Origin: Modicisalibacter luteus DSM 23508
Lineage (GTDB): Bacteria > Pseudomonadota > Gammaproteobacteria > Pseudomonadales > Halomonadaceae
DNA length: 64,000 nt
Assembly (NCBI RefSeq): GCF_000378505.1
Contig: NZ_KB899989.1
Coordinates: 1-64,000, forward strand
Direction: 5' to 3'
Position 1 is the first letter of the stretch, and each line of letters opens with the position of its first letter. The notes below the pieces were generated by a model. It made no database searches. It was not told where the DNA came from and saw only the letters and a list, made by a program, of their open reading frames with translations. Below are positions 52,559-62,722 of this stretch, piece after piece. The position numbers were made by a program, and so were the translations under genes.

Positions 52559-54732
52559 GTCGATTCCCGGTGACGGATGAGAAAGCAATGATGCAGATTC
52601 AGGCGGCGCTGAAAATCCGGGTCGAAGGTGCGGGAAGTGATGTCCTCCATTGCATAACGCTGAATTAATGCCTCATCGAGTTGGAAACGACGTTGGTTAT
52701 TGGAGAATACCAGCGTACCACCCGGTGCCAGGCGTGCCATGGCAAGATTCACCAGCCGCGCATGGTCGCGCTGGATGTCTAGCGTGCCTTCCATACGCTT
52801 GGAGTTGGAGAACGTCGGCGGATCAAGGAAAATCAGGTCGAATTCGCTGCCTGCGGTTTCCAGCCATCGTAGACAGTCGTCACGGATCACTCGGTGGCGG
52901 CTGGGGTCGAGCCGATTGAGCGACAGGTTATCGCGTGCCCACTCCAGGTAAGTGTTGGATAGATCGACGCTGACACTATCGCTAGCGCCCCCGAGCGCTG
53001 CCTGCACTGTGGCCGTGCCGGTATAACAGAACAGGTTGAGGAAGCGCTTGCCCTCGGCCATCTGCCCTAACAGCCGCCTCACCGGGCGATGATCGAGAAA
53101 CAGGCCAGTATCGAGGTAATCCTGCAGGTTGACCCATAGCAGCGCCTTGCCCTCACGCACTTGAAAGCGCTCGCCGCTGCTGTCGCGCTTCTCGTACTGT
53201 GCTTTTCCCGCCTGTCGCTCCCGCTGCTTGAAATAGACCAGCTCTGGACGTACTCCAAGCACCCCGGGAAGCACTTCAAGCGCATCCATCAGGCGGCGCT
53301 GAGCCTGGGCAGGGTTGATTGACCGGGGCGGGGCATATTCCTGCACGTGCACGCGATCACCGTAGACATCCACGGCCAGTGCGTACTCAGGCATGTCCGC
53401 ATCGTATACGCGGTAACAAGTCTCGCCGCTCTGCTTGAGCCATTTACGCAGCCGCTTACGGTTCTTTTCCAGCCGGTTGGCGAACATCTGGGCACCTTCG
53501 GAGCGCTTGCTGCCCGTCTCCTGCAGGCCCTCTGCCGGTTGAGCCGACGCCTCGGGAACGGAAATCAACAGTAGCTTGCAGTCCAGCGGCCCATTCTTGA
53601 AGGCATACTGCTTTTCAGCACGCAGTCCGGTACGGTGTCCCAGATCGGGATTGGCCGTAAAAAGCGCCACTGACCAACCAGGAAACGCGGTACGCGCACG
53701 TTCGCCCAGGGCCGCATATAGCGGAACCAGCTCGGGAAGTTCGCCGATGCGCTCCCCATAGGGAGGGTTGGTCATGATCAACCCTGGCCGCTCGATGCCA
53801 GTGGGTTGCTTGAGTTCGGCTACTGCCCCTCCCTGGAAGTCGATCAGTGCCGGAATGCCGGCTCGCATGGCATTGGCCTTGGCGGCGGACAGCGCCTGAG
53901 GACTAATATCGAGACCATACAGGCGTGACTTGATGCGACGGCGGCCAAGGCTGGCCCTTGCTTCGGCCTCGCGCTTGAGCTCACGCCACACAGCCTGGTC
54001 ATGCCCCGCCCAGCCTTGGAATCCATAGCGCTCCCGATGCAGTCCGGGGGCCATGTCTGCCGCCATCAGCGCCGCCTCGATGACCAGCGTACCCGAGCCG
54101 CACAAGGGGTCGATCAACGGCTCGCCCCGGCGAGCACGTTCGGGCCAGCCGGCACGCAATAGCAATGCGGCCGCCAAGTTCTCCTTGAGCGGCGCATGCC
54201 CCTGCTCCTTGCGGTAACCACGCTGGTGCAAGCTGTCGCCTGACAAGTCGATTCCCAAGGTCAATCGACCGCGATGCAGGTGGGCATAAATACGCAGATC
54301 AGGCTGTCGCAGGTCGACATTGGGGCGCTCGCGCCCCACCGCCTGCAATGCATCGACGATGCCATCCTTGACCGTCTGTGCCCCGAAGCGGGTATGACGG
54401 ATCTGGGCCGACTGACCATGAAAATCCACCGCGAGACTCACCCCGGGCATGACATGGCTCGCCCAGTCGATTTTTCTGGCGGCCCCATGCAGATCTTGGG
54501 GAGCTTCTACGCCCTCCTCCTGCACAAGGCGGAGAATGACGCGGTTGGCTAGGCGGGACCACAGACAGACGCGATAGGCTACATCGAGCGAGGCATTGAG
54601 ATGTACCCCGGCAACGGTCGTCTTGACGATCTCACCGCCCAGCGCGGCGATTTCTTCGGCAAGGAGTGTTTCCACCCCCTTGGGGCAAGTGACGAAGAAT
54701 GAGGCCATCTTGGCGGACTGGGATACTGTCAT
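52555..54732 (-). CDS. rlmL: 23S rRNA bifunctional methyltransferase RlmL/RlmK
   Basis: A 725-residue fusion. The N-terminal THUMP domain (residues to about 160) and first methyltransferase (IDPLCGSGTLVIEAALMA, MTNPPYGERIG) make m2G2445. The C-terminal half (RlmK, from about 415) has FLNLFCYTGTATVQAALGGA and LIFLDPPTFSNSKRM and makes m7G2069 on 23S rRNA. The start ATG at 54732 follows GGAGTCTTTTACTT; MASFF eight codons later is an alternative. Confidence 0.96.
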   Translation of the reverse strand: MTVSQSAKMASFFVTCPKGVETLLAEEIAALGGEIVKTTVAGVHLNASLDVAYRVCLWSRLANRVILRLVQEEGVEAPQDLHGAARKIDWASHVMPGVSLAVDFHGQSAQIRHTRFGAQTVKDGIVDALQAVGRERPNVDLRQPDLRIYAHLHRGRLTLGIDLSGDSLHQRGYRKEQGHAPLKENLAAALLLRAGWPERARRGEPLIDPLCGSGTLVIEAALMAADMAPGLHRERYGFQGWAGHDQAVWRELKREAEARASLGRRRIKSRLYGLDISPQALSAAKANAMRAGIPALIDFQGGAVAELKQPTGIERPGLIMTNPPYGERIGELPELVPLYAALGERARTAFPGWSVALFTANPDLGHRTGLRAEKQYAFKNGPLDCKLLLISVPEASAQPAEGLQETGSKRSEGAQMFANRLEKNRKRLRKWLKQSGETCYRVYDADMPEYALAVDVYGDRVHVQEYAPPRSINPAQAQRRLMDALEVLPGVLGVRPELVYFKQRERQAGKAQYEKRDSSGERFQVREGKALLWVNLQDYLDTGLFLDHRPVRRLLGQMAEGKRFLNLFCYTGTATVQAALGGASDSVSVDLSNTYLEWARDNLSLNRLDPSRHRVIRDDCLRWLETAGSEFDLIFLDPPTFSNSKRMEGTLDIQRDHARLVNLAMARLAPGGTLVFSNNQRRFQLDEALIQRYAMEDITSRTFDPDFQRRLNLHHCFLIRHREST

Positions 54733-55004
54733 AAGTAAAAGACTCCGGGATCACGCCAGCATGATCCTTTGATTTCAATCATGTAACCGTTAGGTAACGT
54801 TTTGTTTACAAAACGCGACTCGACAAATCTGGTCATTCTGAACTAGTAATTAAATCAGTAGCTACTGATGACACGCATGCGTTCTGTCCATGGGCCCTAT
54901 GGGTTGCGACGGCAATATCTGCAATGACGCCAAGCGTATTGCACGACGTGTTTCGCCTTCGCAAAGTCTCGATATCCAAATCGGTTCTTCAAAGAGGCCA
55001 TCCG

Positions 55005-55211
55005 ATGAAACGACAGAAACGTGATCGCTTCCAGCGTGCTTATGTTCACGGCTACAAGGCCGGTATCACTGGTCGCTCTCGTGACGATTGTCCCAGTCAG
55101 GACGTGAATCTGCGTGAGTACTGGATGAGCGGTTGGCGTGAAGGTCGTGGGGATCATTGGGCCGGCATGACCGGCGTCTCCGGACTGCACAAAAACCCCA
55201 TGGTCATGTGA
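55005..55211 (+). CDS. rmf: Ribosome modulation factor
   Basis: A 68-residue basic protein: MKRQKRDRFQRAYVHGYKAG, RDDCPSQDVNLREYWMSGWREG. This matches RMF, which pairs 70S ribosomes into inactive 100S dimers in stationary phase. ATG at 55005 follows AAAGAGGCCATCCG. It is flanked by divergent rlmL and convergent pyrD. Confidence 0.95.
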   Translation: MKRQKRDRFQRAYVHGYKAGITGRSRDDCPSQDVNLREYWMSGWREGRGDHWAGMTGVSGLHKNPMVM

Positions 55212-55291
55212 CCCATCCGAATGCTCACCGTTTCACCGGTTGTCGGAACCCCCGCTACCGGCATGTGCTTCGGTGAAGGATGACACCCTTC

Positions 55292-55320
55292 AAGGCCCGC
55301 CTGCATAGCGGGCCTTTCTG
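55292..55320. terminator. rmf/pyrD terminator
   Basis: AAGGCCCGC and GCGGGCCTT pair around a seven-base loop, then TCTGTTTT, between the convergent rmf and pyrD genes. Confidence 0.88.
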
Positions 55321-55346
55321 TTTTCCATCCGACTACCCCTTTTCAA

Positions 55347-56351
55347 TCAAACCTTAAGCGCCTTCGCACATTCGGCAACCAGCGCAGGCCCGCGATAGAT
55401 GAAGCCCGAGTACAGTTGCACCAGGTCCGCACCGGCGTCGCGCTTGCCATGGGCTGTCTCGCCACTGTCGATCCCCCCGACGCCAATGATCGGCATCGAA
55501 GGCAAATGGCGACGCAAGGCGCGAACCACTGTATTGGAGGGTTCGAATACCGGCCTGCCCGACAATCCCCCTTGCTCTTCGGCATTCGGCAAACCAATCA
55601 CGGCATCTCGTGACACCGTAGTATTGGTGGCGATCACGGCATCGATACCGTTGGCCTTCAAGGCCTTGGCCACAAGGGCGGTCTCGTTGTCATCCATGTC
55701 AGGAGCAATTTTGACCGCGAGCGGGACGCGTCGTCCACTTTCCCGGTCGAGCCGGGAGCATTGCTCACGCAGTGCACCAAGCAAGTTGTCCAGATGCTCA
55801 CCGAACTGCAGGTTTCTCAATCCGGGGGTATTGGGCGAGGAAATGTTCACAGCCACATAATGGGCATGAGCGTGTACCCGCTGCAGGCAGATCGTGTAAT
55901 CGTCTACGGCCCGCTCGACCGGCGTCGTCAGATTCTTGCCGATGTTGATACCAATGATTCCATCGTAATGACTGCGTTGCACGTTACGCACCAGATGATC
56001 CACACCGGCGTTATTGAAGCCCATGCGATTGATGATGGCACCCTGCTCGGGCAGGCGGAACAGGCGGGGCTTGGGATTGCCCGGCTGAGGCTTGGGCGTG
56101 ACCGTCCCCACCTCGACGAAGCCGAACCCAAGGGCACCCAGGGCATCAAGATGATCGGCATTCTTGTCCAGCCCGGCTGCAAGCCCCACCCTGTTGGGAA
56201 ACTTAAGGCCCATGATTTCCACTGGGTCATCGACTCGTGCCTGCGTGCCGGTCAACCGTAGGCGATGAATCGCATCCAGCATGGAAAGGGAAAATCCATG
56301 AGCGGTTTCGGCATCCAAACGGAACAGCAGTGAACGAACAAGGGAATACAT
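55347..56351 (-). CDS. pyrD: Dihydroorotate dehydrogenase (quinone), class 2
   Basis: A 334-residue FMN enzyme of pyrimidine synthesis. An N-terminal membrane-binding helix pair ([20 protein letters not shown]) is followed by [17 protein letters not shown], the catalytic Ser in [12 protein letters not shown], and the FMN strand [36 protein letters not shown] at 56351 was taken; TTG just upstream lacks support. Confidence 0.97.
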   Translation of the reverse strand: MYSLVRSLLFRLDAETAHGFSLSMLDAIHRLRLTGTQARVDDPVEIMGLKFPNRVGLAAGLDKNADHLDALGALGFGFVEVGTVTPKPQPGNPKPRLFRLPEQGAIINRMGFNNAGVDHLVRNVQRSHYDGIIGINIGKNLTTPVERAVDDYTICLQRVHAHAHYVAVNISSPNTPGLRNLQFGEHLDNLLGALREQCSRLDRESGRRVPLAVKIAPDMDDNETALVAKALKANGIDAVIATNTTVSRDAVIGLPNAEEQGGLSGRPVFEPSNTVVRALRRHLPSMPIIGVGGIDSGETAHGKRDAGADLVQLYSGFIYRGPALVAECAKALKV

Positions 56352-56471
56352 GGGCAACTCGGCAGCGGCGAAGAAAAACGCCGAGAGTATAACGCAAGCG
56401 CCCCGCCAGGCTTAGTGTCCTTGGAACGATGAACACTCACACAGGCAGGGCACAGGATATCGGGTATACGC

Positions 56472-57512
56472 TTACTGGGTATCGAGCTGCTGGATACGTA
56501 ACGTGTAGTTGTTCACGCCACTGCTGGCGCTACCGAACTTTTGACCATTCACCCAAACGGTATAGCGACCCGGTTGCAGACGTGTGCGAATGGCGAAGTC
56601 GCCTTCGAACCCCGAGGCCTTGTCACTAGCCACTACCTTGCCTTGCTCATCGAGAATCCTGGCTTCGAGACGATACTCGGTTTCACGAGCAGAAAAGGTG
56701 GAGCTGGTAACGGAAACAGTGCCAGCCTCGACGACATCGAAGTTCAGCACCTCGCCACGGGTCCGGATATCGATGTCGGCCACGATTTCATCGAAAGCCG
56801 CCGGCATGGCCTCTGCCTTCGACGTCTCCATCGCCTGAGTGGCGGAGGATTCCGGCGAAGACGCGGCGCCAGCCGTAGACTGCGAGCCGCCAGCATTGGC
56901 CCCAGCAGGCTCGTTGGCCACGCGTGGCGCAGCAATGGCGGCAACTGCATCGCTGTCCACAAAAGCCGTGGTGCGTCCGTCACGCCCCGGCCCGCCGAAG
57001 CGAATCCCCAATCCGCCGTCAATACCACTTTGCTTGCTGCTCAATTGGCGCCCTTGGTCATCAAGCCCCGCCACTTCGATGTTATAGCTATTACCCCCTG
57101 CACTCTCAGAGCCGAACTTGTGTCCTGTAACCTGTAACGTGTAGTCACCTGGCTCGAGTTGCTCGACCAAGCGCAACCCGCCGTTTTTCCCCAGCCCTTG
57201 GCCACGCGCCATGACATTGCCCTGCTCGTCGAGGACAACAGCCGAAATCCGGTAATCGTTCGAAGCGCCCGGCAAGGTGCTGCTGGTGAAGGCATACTGA
57301 CCAGCCTTATCGACCGTGAACGCATGCTCATGCGTTCCTCCAAAACCGAAGCTCTGGCTGCGCGCGTCGGTACGCGACGTGAAATACTTGCTCATGTCGA
57401 CCTTGTCAGCGGCCTCCCGGGCGCGTTGCAGTGCTGGACTGTCAGCTAATGCCTGCGATGCCGGGCCGACCAGCCCCAGAGCCACGACGATAGGTAATAC
57501 GCGAAGTTTCAT
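56472..57512 (-). CDS. Exported protein with two pre-peptidase C-terminal-like domains
   Basis: A 346-residue secreted protein: signal peptide MKLRVLPIVVALGLVGPASQA then LADSPALQ. Two similar beta-domains follow: residues about 50-145 (AFTVDKAGQYAFTSSTLPGA, EPGDYTLQVTGHKFGS) and about 250-345 (LNFDVVEAGTVSVTSSTFSA, QPGRYTVWVNGQKFGS), joined by an Ala/Ser-rich linker (AGGSQSTAGAASSPESSA). The domains resemble PPC domains of secreted proteases, but no enzyme part is present. ATG at 57512 follows AGAGAGACCCT. Location probably periplasm or outside. Confidence 0.75.
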   Translation of the reverse strand: MKLRVLPIVVALGLVGPASQALADSPALQRAREAADKVDMSKYFTSRTDARSQSFGFGGTHEHAFTVDKAGQYAFTSSTLPGASNDYRISAVVLDEQGNVMARGQGLGKNGGLRLVEQLEPGDYTLQVTGHKFGSESAGGNSYNIEVAGLDDQGRQLSSKQSGIDGGLGIRFGGPGRDGRTTAFVDSDAVAAIAAPRVANEPAGANAGGSQSTAGAASSPESSATQAMETSKAEAMPAAFDEIVADIDIRTRGEVLNFDVVEAGTVSVTSSTFSARETEYRLEARILDEQGKVVASDKASGFEGDFAIRTRLQPGRYTVWVNGQKFGSASSGVNNYTLRIQQLDTQ

Positions 57513-57626
57513 AGGGTCTCTCTGCAATAGCATTCATCCGGTCGTGGCACAGCATACCAGAGCGCCCCCGACTGGCGTGGTCTGTCATTAAACCTTGCAC
57601 AGTAAGCCAAGCTTCATTGTCAACGC

Positions 57627-57653
57627 AAACCGCCCGGCATGGCCGGGCGGTTT
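57627..57653 (-). terminator. Terminator of the glutamate dehydrogenase gene
   Basis: AAACCGCCCGGC and its complement form a 12-base perfect stem with a three-base loop, 24 bases beyond the gene's stop codon. Confidence 0.8.
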
Positions 57654-57676
57654 GCGGGTTACAACGAGGAGCAGTT

Positions 57677-60600
57677 TCAGCTTTCGCCGTTGCTCTCGGC
57701 CAGATCGACCAGCTCGCGAATTGCCACGGCAAACAACGGGAAGCCCCCTTGAGCGCCATGACGTACCTCGTTGACCAACCCACACCAACGTTCATGGAGA
57801 TCAGAATGCCGAGCCAGCCACTGATCCACGCGCGGCCCTACGTCCAGTGAGCTGTCCTCCATGTTGAGAACGCTAACCGTCAATGCCAGCTGCTGGCGGT
57901 CAAGATCGTCACGGAAGGTTTCCCTCGCCTGTGCCTGCCAGGCATCACGCACCTTGAGGGCATTGACCTGCTCGGTCATCCAGGGCAACTCCAGGCGATG
58001 CCCAATCTCGAAATAGACTTCGGCGACGCGCTGAACCTTCTCGTTGGCTTGCTTGGCGGCCTCGATGATTCCCAATCCTCCATAGAGATTGCGGGTCGCG
58101 GCGATGACATTAGCCAAGTCTTCAGGCACGCCAGCCTCTATCAGCTGTTCGCAGCGTGCCTGCCAAGCCTCATGATCGTCACCTCGCAAGTGGTCACCTA
58201 TCGTCTCCTGAAGCTGGGTCAACCTCGGAGCAAAGTGCTCGATGCTCTCCTTGACCGTCATGCTGGTACGGTGCCTCAGGAACCAGCGTGTCGCACGACG
58301 AAGCAGTCGCATCAAGTCCTGCATCATGGCGTACTGGACTTCGCTATCGACCTTGTTGTCTAGCGCTTCGATCTGTTGCCAGAGGCCTTCCAGATTGAAG
58401 CTATCGCGGGCCACGATGTAGGCACGCGTGATGTCGGCCCGTCCGGCTCCGGTAGAATCCATCAGGCGGCGCATGAATACGATGCCCATATGGTCGACCA
58501 GATCATTGGATATCTGGGTCGCTGCGATCTCCCGCTTGAGACGATGCTCGTACATCTCGTTCCCGAAACGCTCTACAAGCACCTTGGGGAAGGCCCGCTC
58601 GAGGTGGGTCTGGATATACGGGTCGTCGGGCACCTCTGAGGCGATGAGGTCGCTTTTCAACGTACTCTTGGCATACGAGATAAGCACTGACAGCTCGGGT
58701 AGCGTCAACCCCTCATCAGCGTTGGAGCGCTCAAGCAGTAACTCGTCGCTGGGCAGGAACTCAAGCTCGCGATCGAGCTGGCCATGCGCCTCGAGTTCAT
58801 TGATAAACCGGCGGAACGGCCCCAGTCCATCCTGAGCCAAGCGTCTTGACAACGATAGCGCCTGGGCTTGGCGATAGTTGTCCAGCAGCACCAGCGCGGC
58901 GACTTCTTCGGTCATCTCCGCCAACAGTTGGTTGCGCTGCTTGTCGGTCATGTCTCCACGCTTGACCACATCGTCGAGCAGAATCTTGATGTTGACCTCA
59001 TGGTCGGAACAATCGACCCCACCGGAGTTGTCGATGAAGTCGGTATTGACCCTCACACCGTTCCTGGCAGCTTCCATGCGCCCGCGCTGGGTCAGTCCCA
59101 GATTGCCTCCCTCGCCAACGACACGGCAACACAGGTCCTCACCGTTGACCCGCAGTGCATCGTTGGCCTTGTCGCCCACATCGGCATGGGTTTCCTCACG
59201 GGACTTGACGTACGTGCCGATCCCGCCGTTCCAGATCAGGTCGACATCGGCCTTGAGCATGGCGTTGATAAGGTCGTTGGGCGACAGCTTGTCGGCTTCG
59301 ATACCGAACACCCGCTTCATCTGCGGTGTGATGGCGATCGACTTGGCACTGCGCTTGAAGATGCCCCCGCCTTCGGAAATCAGGCTACTGTCGTACTCCT
59401 CCCAACTGGAACGCGGCTGATCGAAGAGACGTTTGCGCTCCTTGAAGGACGCTTCGGCATCAGGGTCGGGGTCAATGAATATGTGCATGTGGTTGAAGGC
59501 GCCGACGAGACGGATCTTGTCCGACAGCAGCATACCGTTGCCGAACACGTCGCCGGCCATGTCACCAATGCCCAGCACCGAGAACTCGTCCTGCTGGGTG
59601 TTGACGCCCAGTTCGCGGAAGTGGCGTTTCACCGACTCCCACGCACCACGCGCGGTGATGGCCATCTTCTTGTGGTCATAGCCGTTAGCCCCACCCGAGG
59701 CGAAGGCATCGCCCAACCAGTGACCGTACTCAAGCGATATCGCATTGGCGATGTCCGAGAACGTCGCTGTACCTTTATCGGCCGCGACCACCAGGTAGGG
59801 ATCGTCATCGTCGTGACGCACTACGGCCTTGGGCGGCACGACCTCTCCGCCGACGAGGTTGTCGGTCACATCGAGCAACGCACGAATGAAGATCTGATAG
59901 CAGGCGATGCCTTCTTTCTGGATGACATCGCGATCGGTGGTGTCGGGCATGCGCTTGCATATGAACCCACCTTTGGCACCGACCGGCACGATGACCGCAT
60001 TCTTGACCTGCTGCGCCTTGACCAGCCCGAGAACCTCGGTACGGAAGTCCTCGTGACGATCCGACCAGCGCAACCCGCCCCGGGCCACCTTGCCACCGCG
60101 CAAATGCACCCCTTCGACACGCGGCGAATAGACGAAGATTTCGTACATCGGCCGCGGCTTGGGCATGTCCGGGATCTTGGCCGGCTCGAGCTTGAGGGCG
60201 ATGTAGCCCTTGTGATCCCCGTTCTCATCCGTCTGGTAATAATTGGTCCGCAACGTCGCCTGGATCAGCTCGGCATACCGCCGTAGCAGCAGATCGTCGT
60301 TGAGGCTGGCCACAGCATCGAGCTGGCCGTTTATGCGCTCAAGACAGGCATCGATTTCACTTTCCTGCGCTTGCTGGTCGGGATCGAAGCGTAACTCGAA
60401 CAGAGTGACCAGCTCCCGCGTGATCTCCGGGTAGCTTGCCAGTGTCGTGGCGATGTAGAGCTGCGACAGGCCGAAGCGCAACTGCTTGAGGTATCGCGCA
60501 TAGGCGCGCAGTACCGCCACTTCGCGCCAGGCCAGATTGGCCCCGATCACGAGGCGGTTGAACGGATCGTTTTCGGCATCGCCCACCCAGATGCGCTTGA

Positions 60601-62518
60601 ACGCCTCGATGAAGGTGTCCCGCATCTCCTGTAGGTTGACAATCTCGTTGGTGTGGTGCTCCAGATCGAAATCGTGAATCCAGAAATCCCGATCCTGACG
60701 CTGGATGTTGTAGGGCCGTTCGCCCAACACCCGCAGCCCGAGGTTTTCCATCACCGGCAATACGTCGGACAGAGGAACCGGACGGTCGGCATGGAACAGC
60801 TTGAGATTGACACCGTCCTCTTCCTCCTCGACCAGACGATAGAGACTCAGCGCCAGCGCTTGGCCCTCCTCGAGCTCACCGATATGGTGCAGGTCGTAGA
60901 CGGCGGTGCGGGCCGAGAAGTCGTCCCGGTAGCTTCCGGGGAACGCCTCCCGGTAGCGATCCATCAGCTGATTGGCCTGTTCCTCGCCAAAACCCTCGAC
61001 CATGGCATGCTGCAGGTCGTCGCGCCAACTGCGAGACAGCATACCGACCTTCTTCTCGAGTCGGCGGATGTCGTATTCCACCGGCTTGTCGCCATTGAAG
61101 CGCAGGATCAATTGGATCCGTGCAAGCACCGACTCGGACAGGTAAGTATTGAAGTCGCCAAAGGTAGCATCGAGCTCGTCACAGAGCAGGTTCTGGATTC
61201 GCACGCGCAAGTCGGTCGAGAACACATCTCGGGGCACGAAGACCAGGCAGGAATAGAATCGCCCGAAACGGTCCTCGCGGATGAACAGCCGCACCCGGCG
61301 CCGCTCGCGGATATTGAGGATACCCAGCGTGGTGCGTGTCAGCTCTTCGGTGGAAATCTGGAACAGGTCGTCGCGCGGGTAGACATTGAGAATCTGGCGC
61401 AGCTGATGGCCATCGTGGCCACGCGGGTCGACGCCCGTCGCCTGGATCACGGCCTGGATTTTCTTGCGCAGGATAGGGATGTGCCGCGGCGAATCATTGT
61501 AAACCGCCGCGGCATACAGCCCGAGAAAACGCCGCTCGCCGATTACGTTACCTTCAGCATCATAACGATCGACGGAAATGTAGTCAGGATAGGCCGGGCG
61601 ATGGACACGTGAGTGGTAGGCGCTCTTGGCGAACGACAGCAACTGGGGAACCAGTACGTAATGATCGCCCTCGATGCCCAGATCGTTGCGAATACGTTCT
61701 CGGTAGCGAGGCTGGTCCAGCTTGAAAACGCCCAGATCGCTGCCCTTGACGTGACGAAGCTGATCTTGCCCTTCTTCCCGAACGACCTCGTATTCGTCAT
61801 ACCCCAGGAAGGTGAAATTGTCGTTCCTCAACCACTCGAGAAAGGCGATTGCCTCCTCATGGTTGTCCGGCTCGATCTGAGCGGGTCGTGACGCCTTCAC
61901 CTCGTCGAGCGCGGCAGCGACCCGATCGCGCATCGCGTCGAAATCTTCGACAGCGGTATGCACGTCGCGCAGCACATCGCGGATACTGTCTTCGAGATCC
62001 TCGAGCACCGCCGAATCGGAGTGGCGATCGATTTCGATGACGATCACCGATTCGCGGGATTCGGGGGCGTTCTTGGCATTAGCCGCGGAGACCCGCTTCA
62101 GGCGGTGCTGCTGGTCGCGCTCGACGGCCATGACGGCATTGTGGATGGCATGGACGGTGATGCCGCGCCGATTGAGTTCAATGCGCACCGAGTCGACCAG
62201 AAACGGCATGTCCCGCTGCAGAACGCCGACCACAGTATGCGAGGATTGCCAGCCATGCTTCTCGAAATCGGGGTTATAGACCGCGACCTTGGGTGACTGG
62301 GGATCATGCTGCTGCATGAAGTGCCAGACGGCCAGGGTCGCTCCGTAGATGTCATCGATGTGACGCTCGGCGAGATCCTCGAAAGGGGCGCTGGCGTAGA
62401 AATCCTCGGCGAAGGCTGCAATCGCCTTCACTTTTTCCTGGGGAAGGCGCTTGGCGAGTTGCTCGCGAAGCTGGGCAAGAAATTCCTGTTTGCCATCGAT
62501 TGCGACGTGTTGCATCAA
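57677..62518 (-). CDS. gdhB: NAD-specific glutamate dehydrogenase, large 180-kDa class
   Basis: A 1613-residue enzyme that deaminates glutamate to 2-oxoglutarate. The N-terminal 700 residues contain ACT-like regulatory parts (PEMPFLVDSVRIELNRRG-like MPFLVDSVRIELN). The catalytic centre lies around 780-1000: GGLRWSDRHEDFRTEVLGL, VPVGAKGGFICK and GDMAGDVFGNGML. VVGEGGNLGLTQRGR and NSGGVDCSDHEVNIK follow. Length and order are those of the Pseudomonas/Halomonas GDH class. The product may help handle glutamate as an osmolyte. Confidence 0.96.
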   Translation of the reverse strand: MMQHVAIDGKQEFLAQLREQLAKRLPQEKVKAIAAFAEDFYASAPFEDLAERHIDDIYGATLAVWHFMQQHDPQSPKVAVYNPDFEKHGWQSSHTVVGVLQRDMPFLVDSVRIELNRRGITVHAIHNAVMAVERDQQHRLKRVSAANAKNAPESRESVIVIEIDRHSDSAVLEDLEDSIRDVLRDVHTAVEDFDAMRDRVAAALDEVKASRPAQIEPDNHEEAIAFLEWLRNDNFTFLGYDEYEVVREEGQDQLRHVKGSDLGVFKLDQPRYRERIRNDLGIEGDHYVLVPQLLSFAKSAYHSRVHRPAYPDYISVDRYDAEGNVIGERRFLGLYAAAVYNDSPRHIPILRKKIQAVIQATGVDPRGHDGHQLRQILNVYPRDDLFQISTEELTRTTLGILNIRERRRVRLFIREDRFGRFYSCLVFVPRDVFSTDLRVRIQNLLCDELDATFGDFNTYLSESVLARIQLILRFNGDKPVEYDIRRLEKKVGMLSRSWRDDLQHAMVEGFGEEQANQLMDRYREAFPGSYRDDFSARTAVYDLHHIGELEEGQALALSLYRLVEEEEDGVNLKLFHADRPVPLSDVLPVMENLGLRVLGERPYNIQRQDRDFWIHDFDLEHHTNEIVNLQEMRDTFIEAFKRIWVGDAENDPFNRLVIGANLAWREVAVLRAYARYLKQLRFGLSQLYIATTLASYPEITRELVTLFELRFDPDQQAQESEIDACLERINGQLDAVASLNDDLLLRRYAELIQATLRTNYYQTDENGDHKGYIALKLEPAKIPDMPKPRPMYEIFVYSPRVEGVHLRGGKVARGGLRWSDRHEDFRTEVLGLVKAQQVKNAVIVPVGAKGGFICKRMPDTTDRDVIQKEGIACYQIFIRALLDVTDNLVGGEVVPPKAVVRHDDDDPYLVVAADKGTATFSDIANAISLEYGHWLGDAFASGGANGYDHKKMAITARGAWESVKRHFRELGVNTQQDEFSVLGIGDMAGDVFGNGMLLSDKIRLVGAFNHMHIFIDPDPDAEASFKERKRLFDQPRSSWEEYDSSLISEGGGIFKRSAKSIAITPQMKRVFGIEADKLSPNDLINAMLKADVDLIWNGGIGTYVKSREETHADVGDKANDALRVNGEDLCCRVVGEGGNLGLTQRGRMEAARNGVRVNTDFIDNSGGVDCSDHEVNIKILLDDVVKRGDMTDKQRNQLLAEMTEEVAALVLLDNYRQAQALSLSRRLAQDGLGPFRRFINELEAHGQLDRELEFLPSDELLLERSNADEGLTLPELSVLISYAKSTLKSDLIASEVPDDPYIQTHLERAFPKVLVERFGNEMYEHRLKREIAATQISNDLVDHMGIVFMRRLMDSTGAGRADITRAYIVARDSFNLEGLWQQIEALDNKVDSEVQYAMMQDLMRLLRRATRWFLRHRTSMTVKESIEHFAPRLTQLQETIGDHLRGDDHEAWQARCEQLIEAGVPEDLANVIAATRNLYGGLGIIEAAKQANEKVQRVAEVYFEIGHRLELPWMTEQVNALKVRDAWQAQARETFRDDLDRQQLALTVSVLNMEDSSLDVGPRVDQWLARHSDLHERWCGLVNEVRHGAQGGFPLFAVAIRELVDLAESNGES

Positions 62519-62722
62519 TCACCTCGGCTGCACCCGGTCATCATTGACCGGAGGGATGTTCATCGGCGCGACGAGTGTGTCGCGTTATGCGAGCGTACCC
62601 CAGCTCCCCGGACAACCCTATCGTCATGCCCCAACTTTCATGGAGCATATCAGTTGCGCATTGCCTCTTGACTTTTCGTTACAGGGCAATCCCTCGCCTT
62701 TCTCGGTATACGCCCTCTCGGG

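Noticed and set aside
58868-60286. 472-codon plus-strand open frame
   Set aside because: Antisense shadow within the glutamate dehydrogenase gene, a common effect of G+C-rich third positions.
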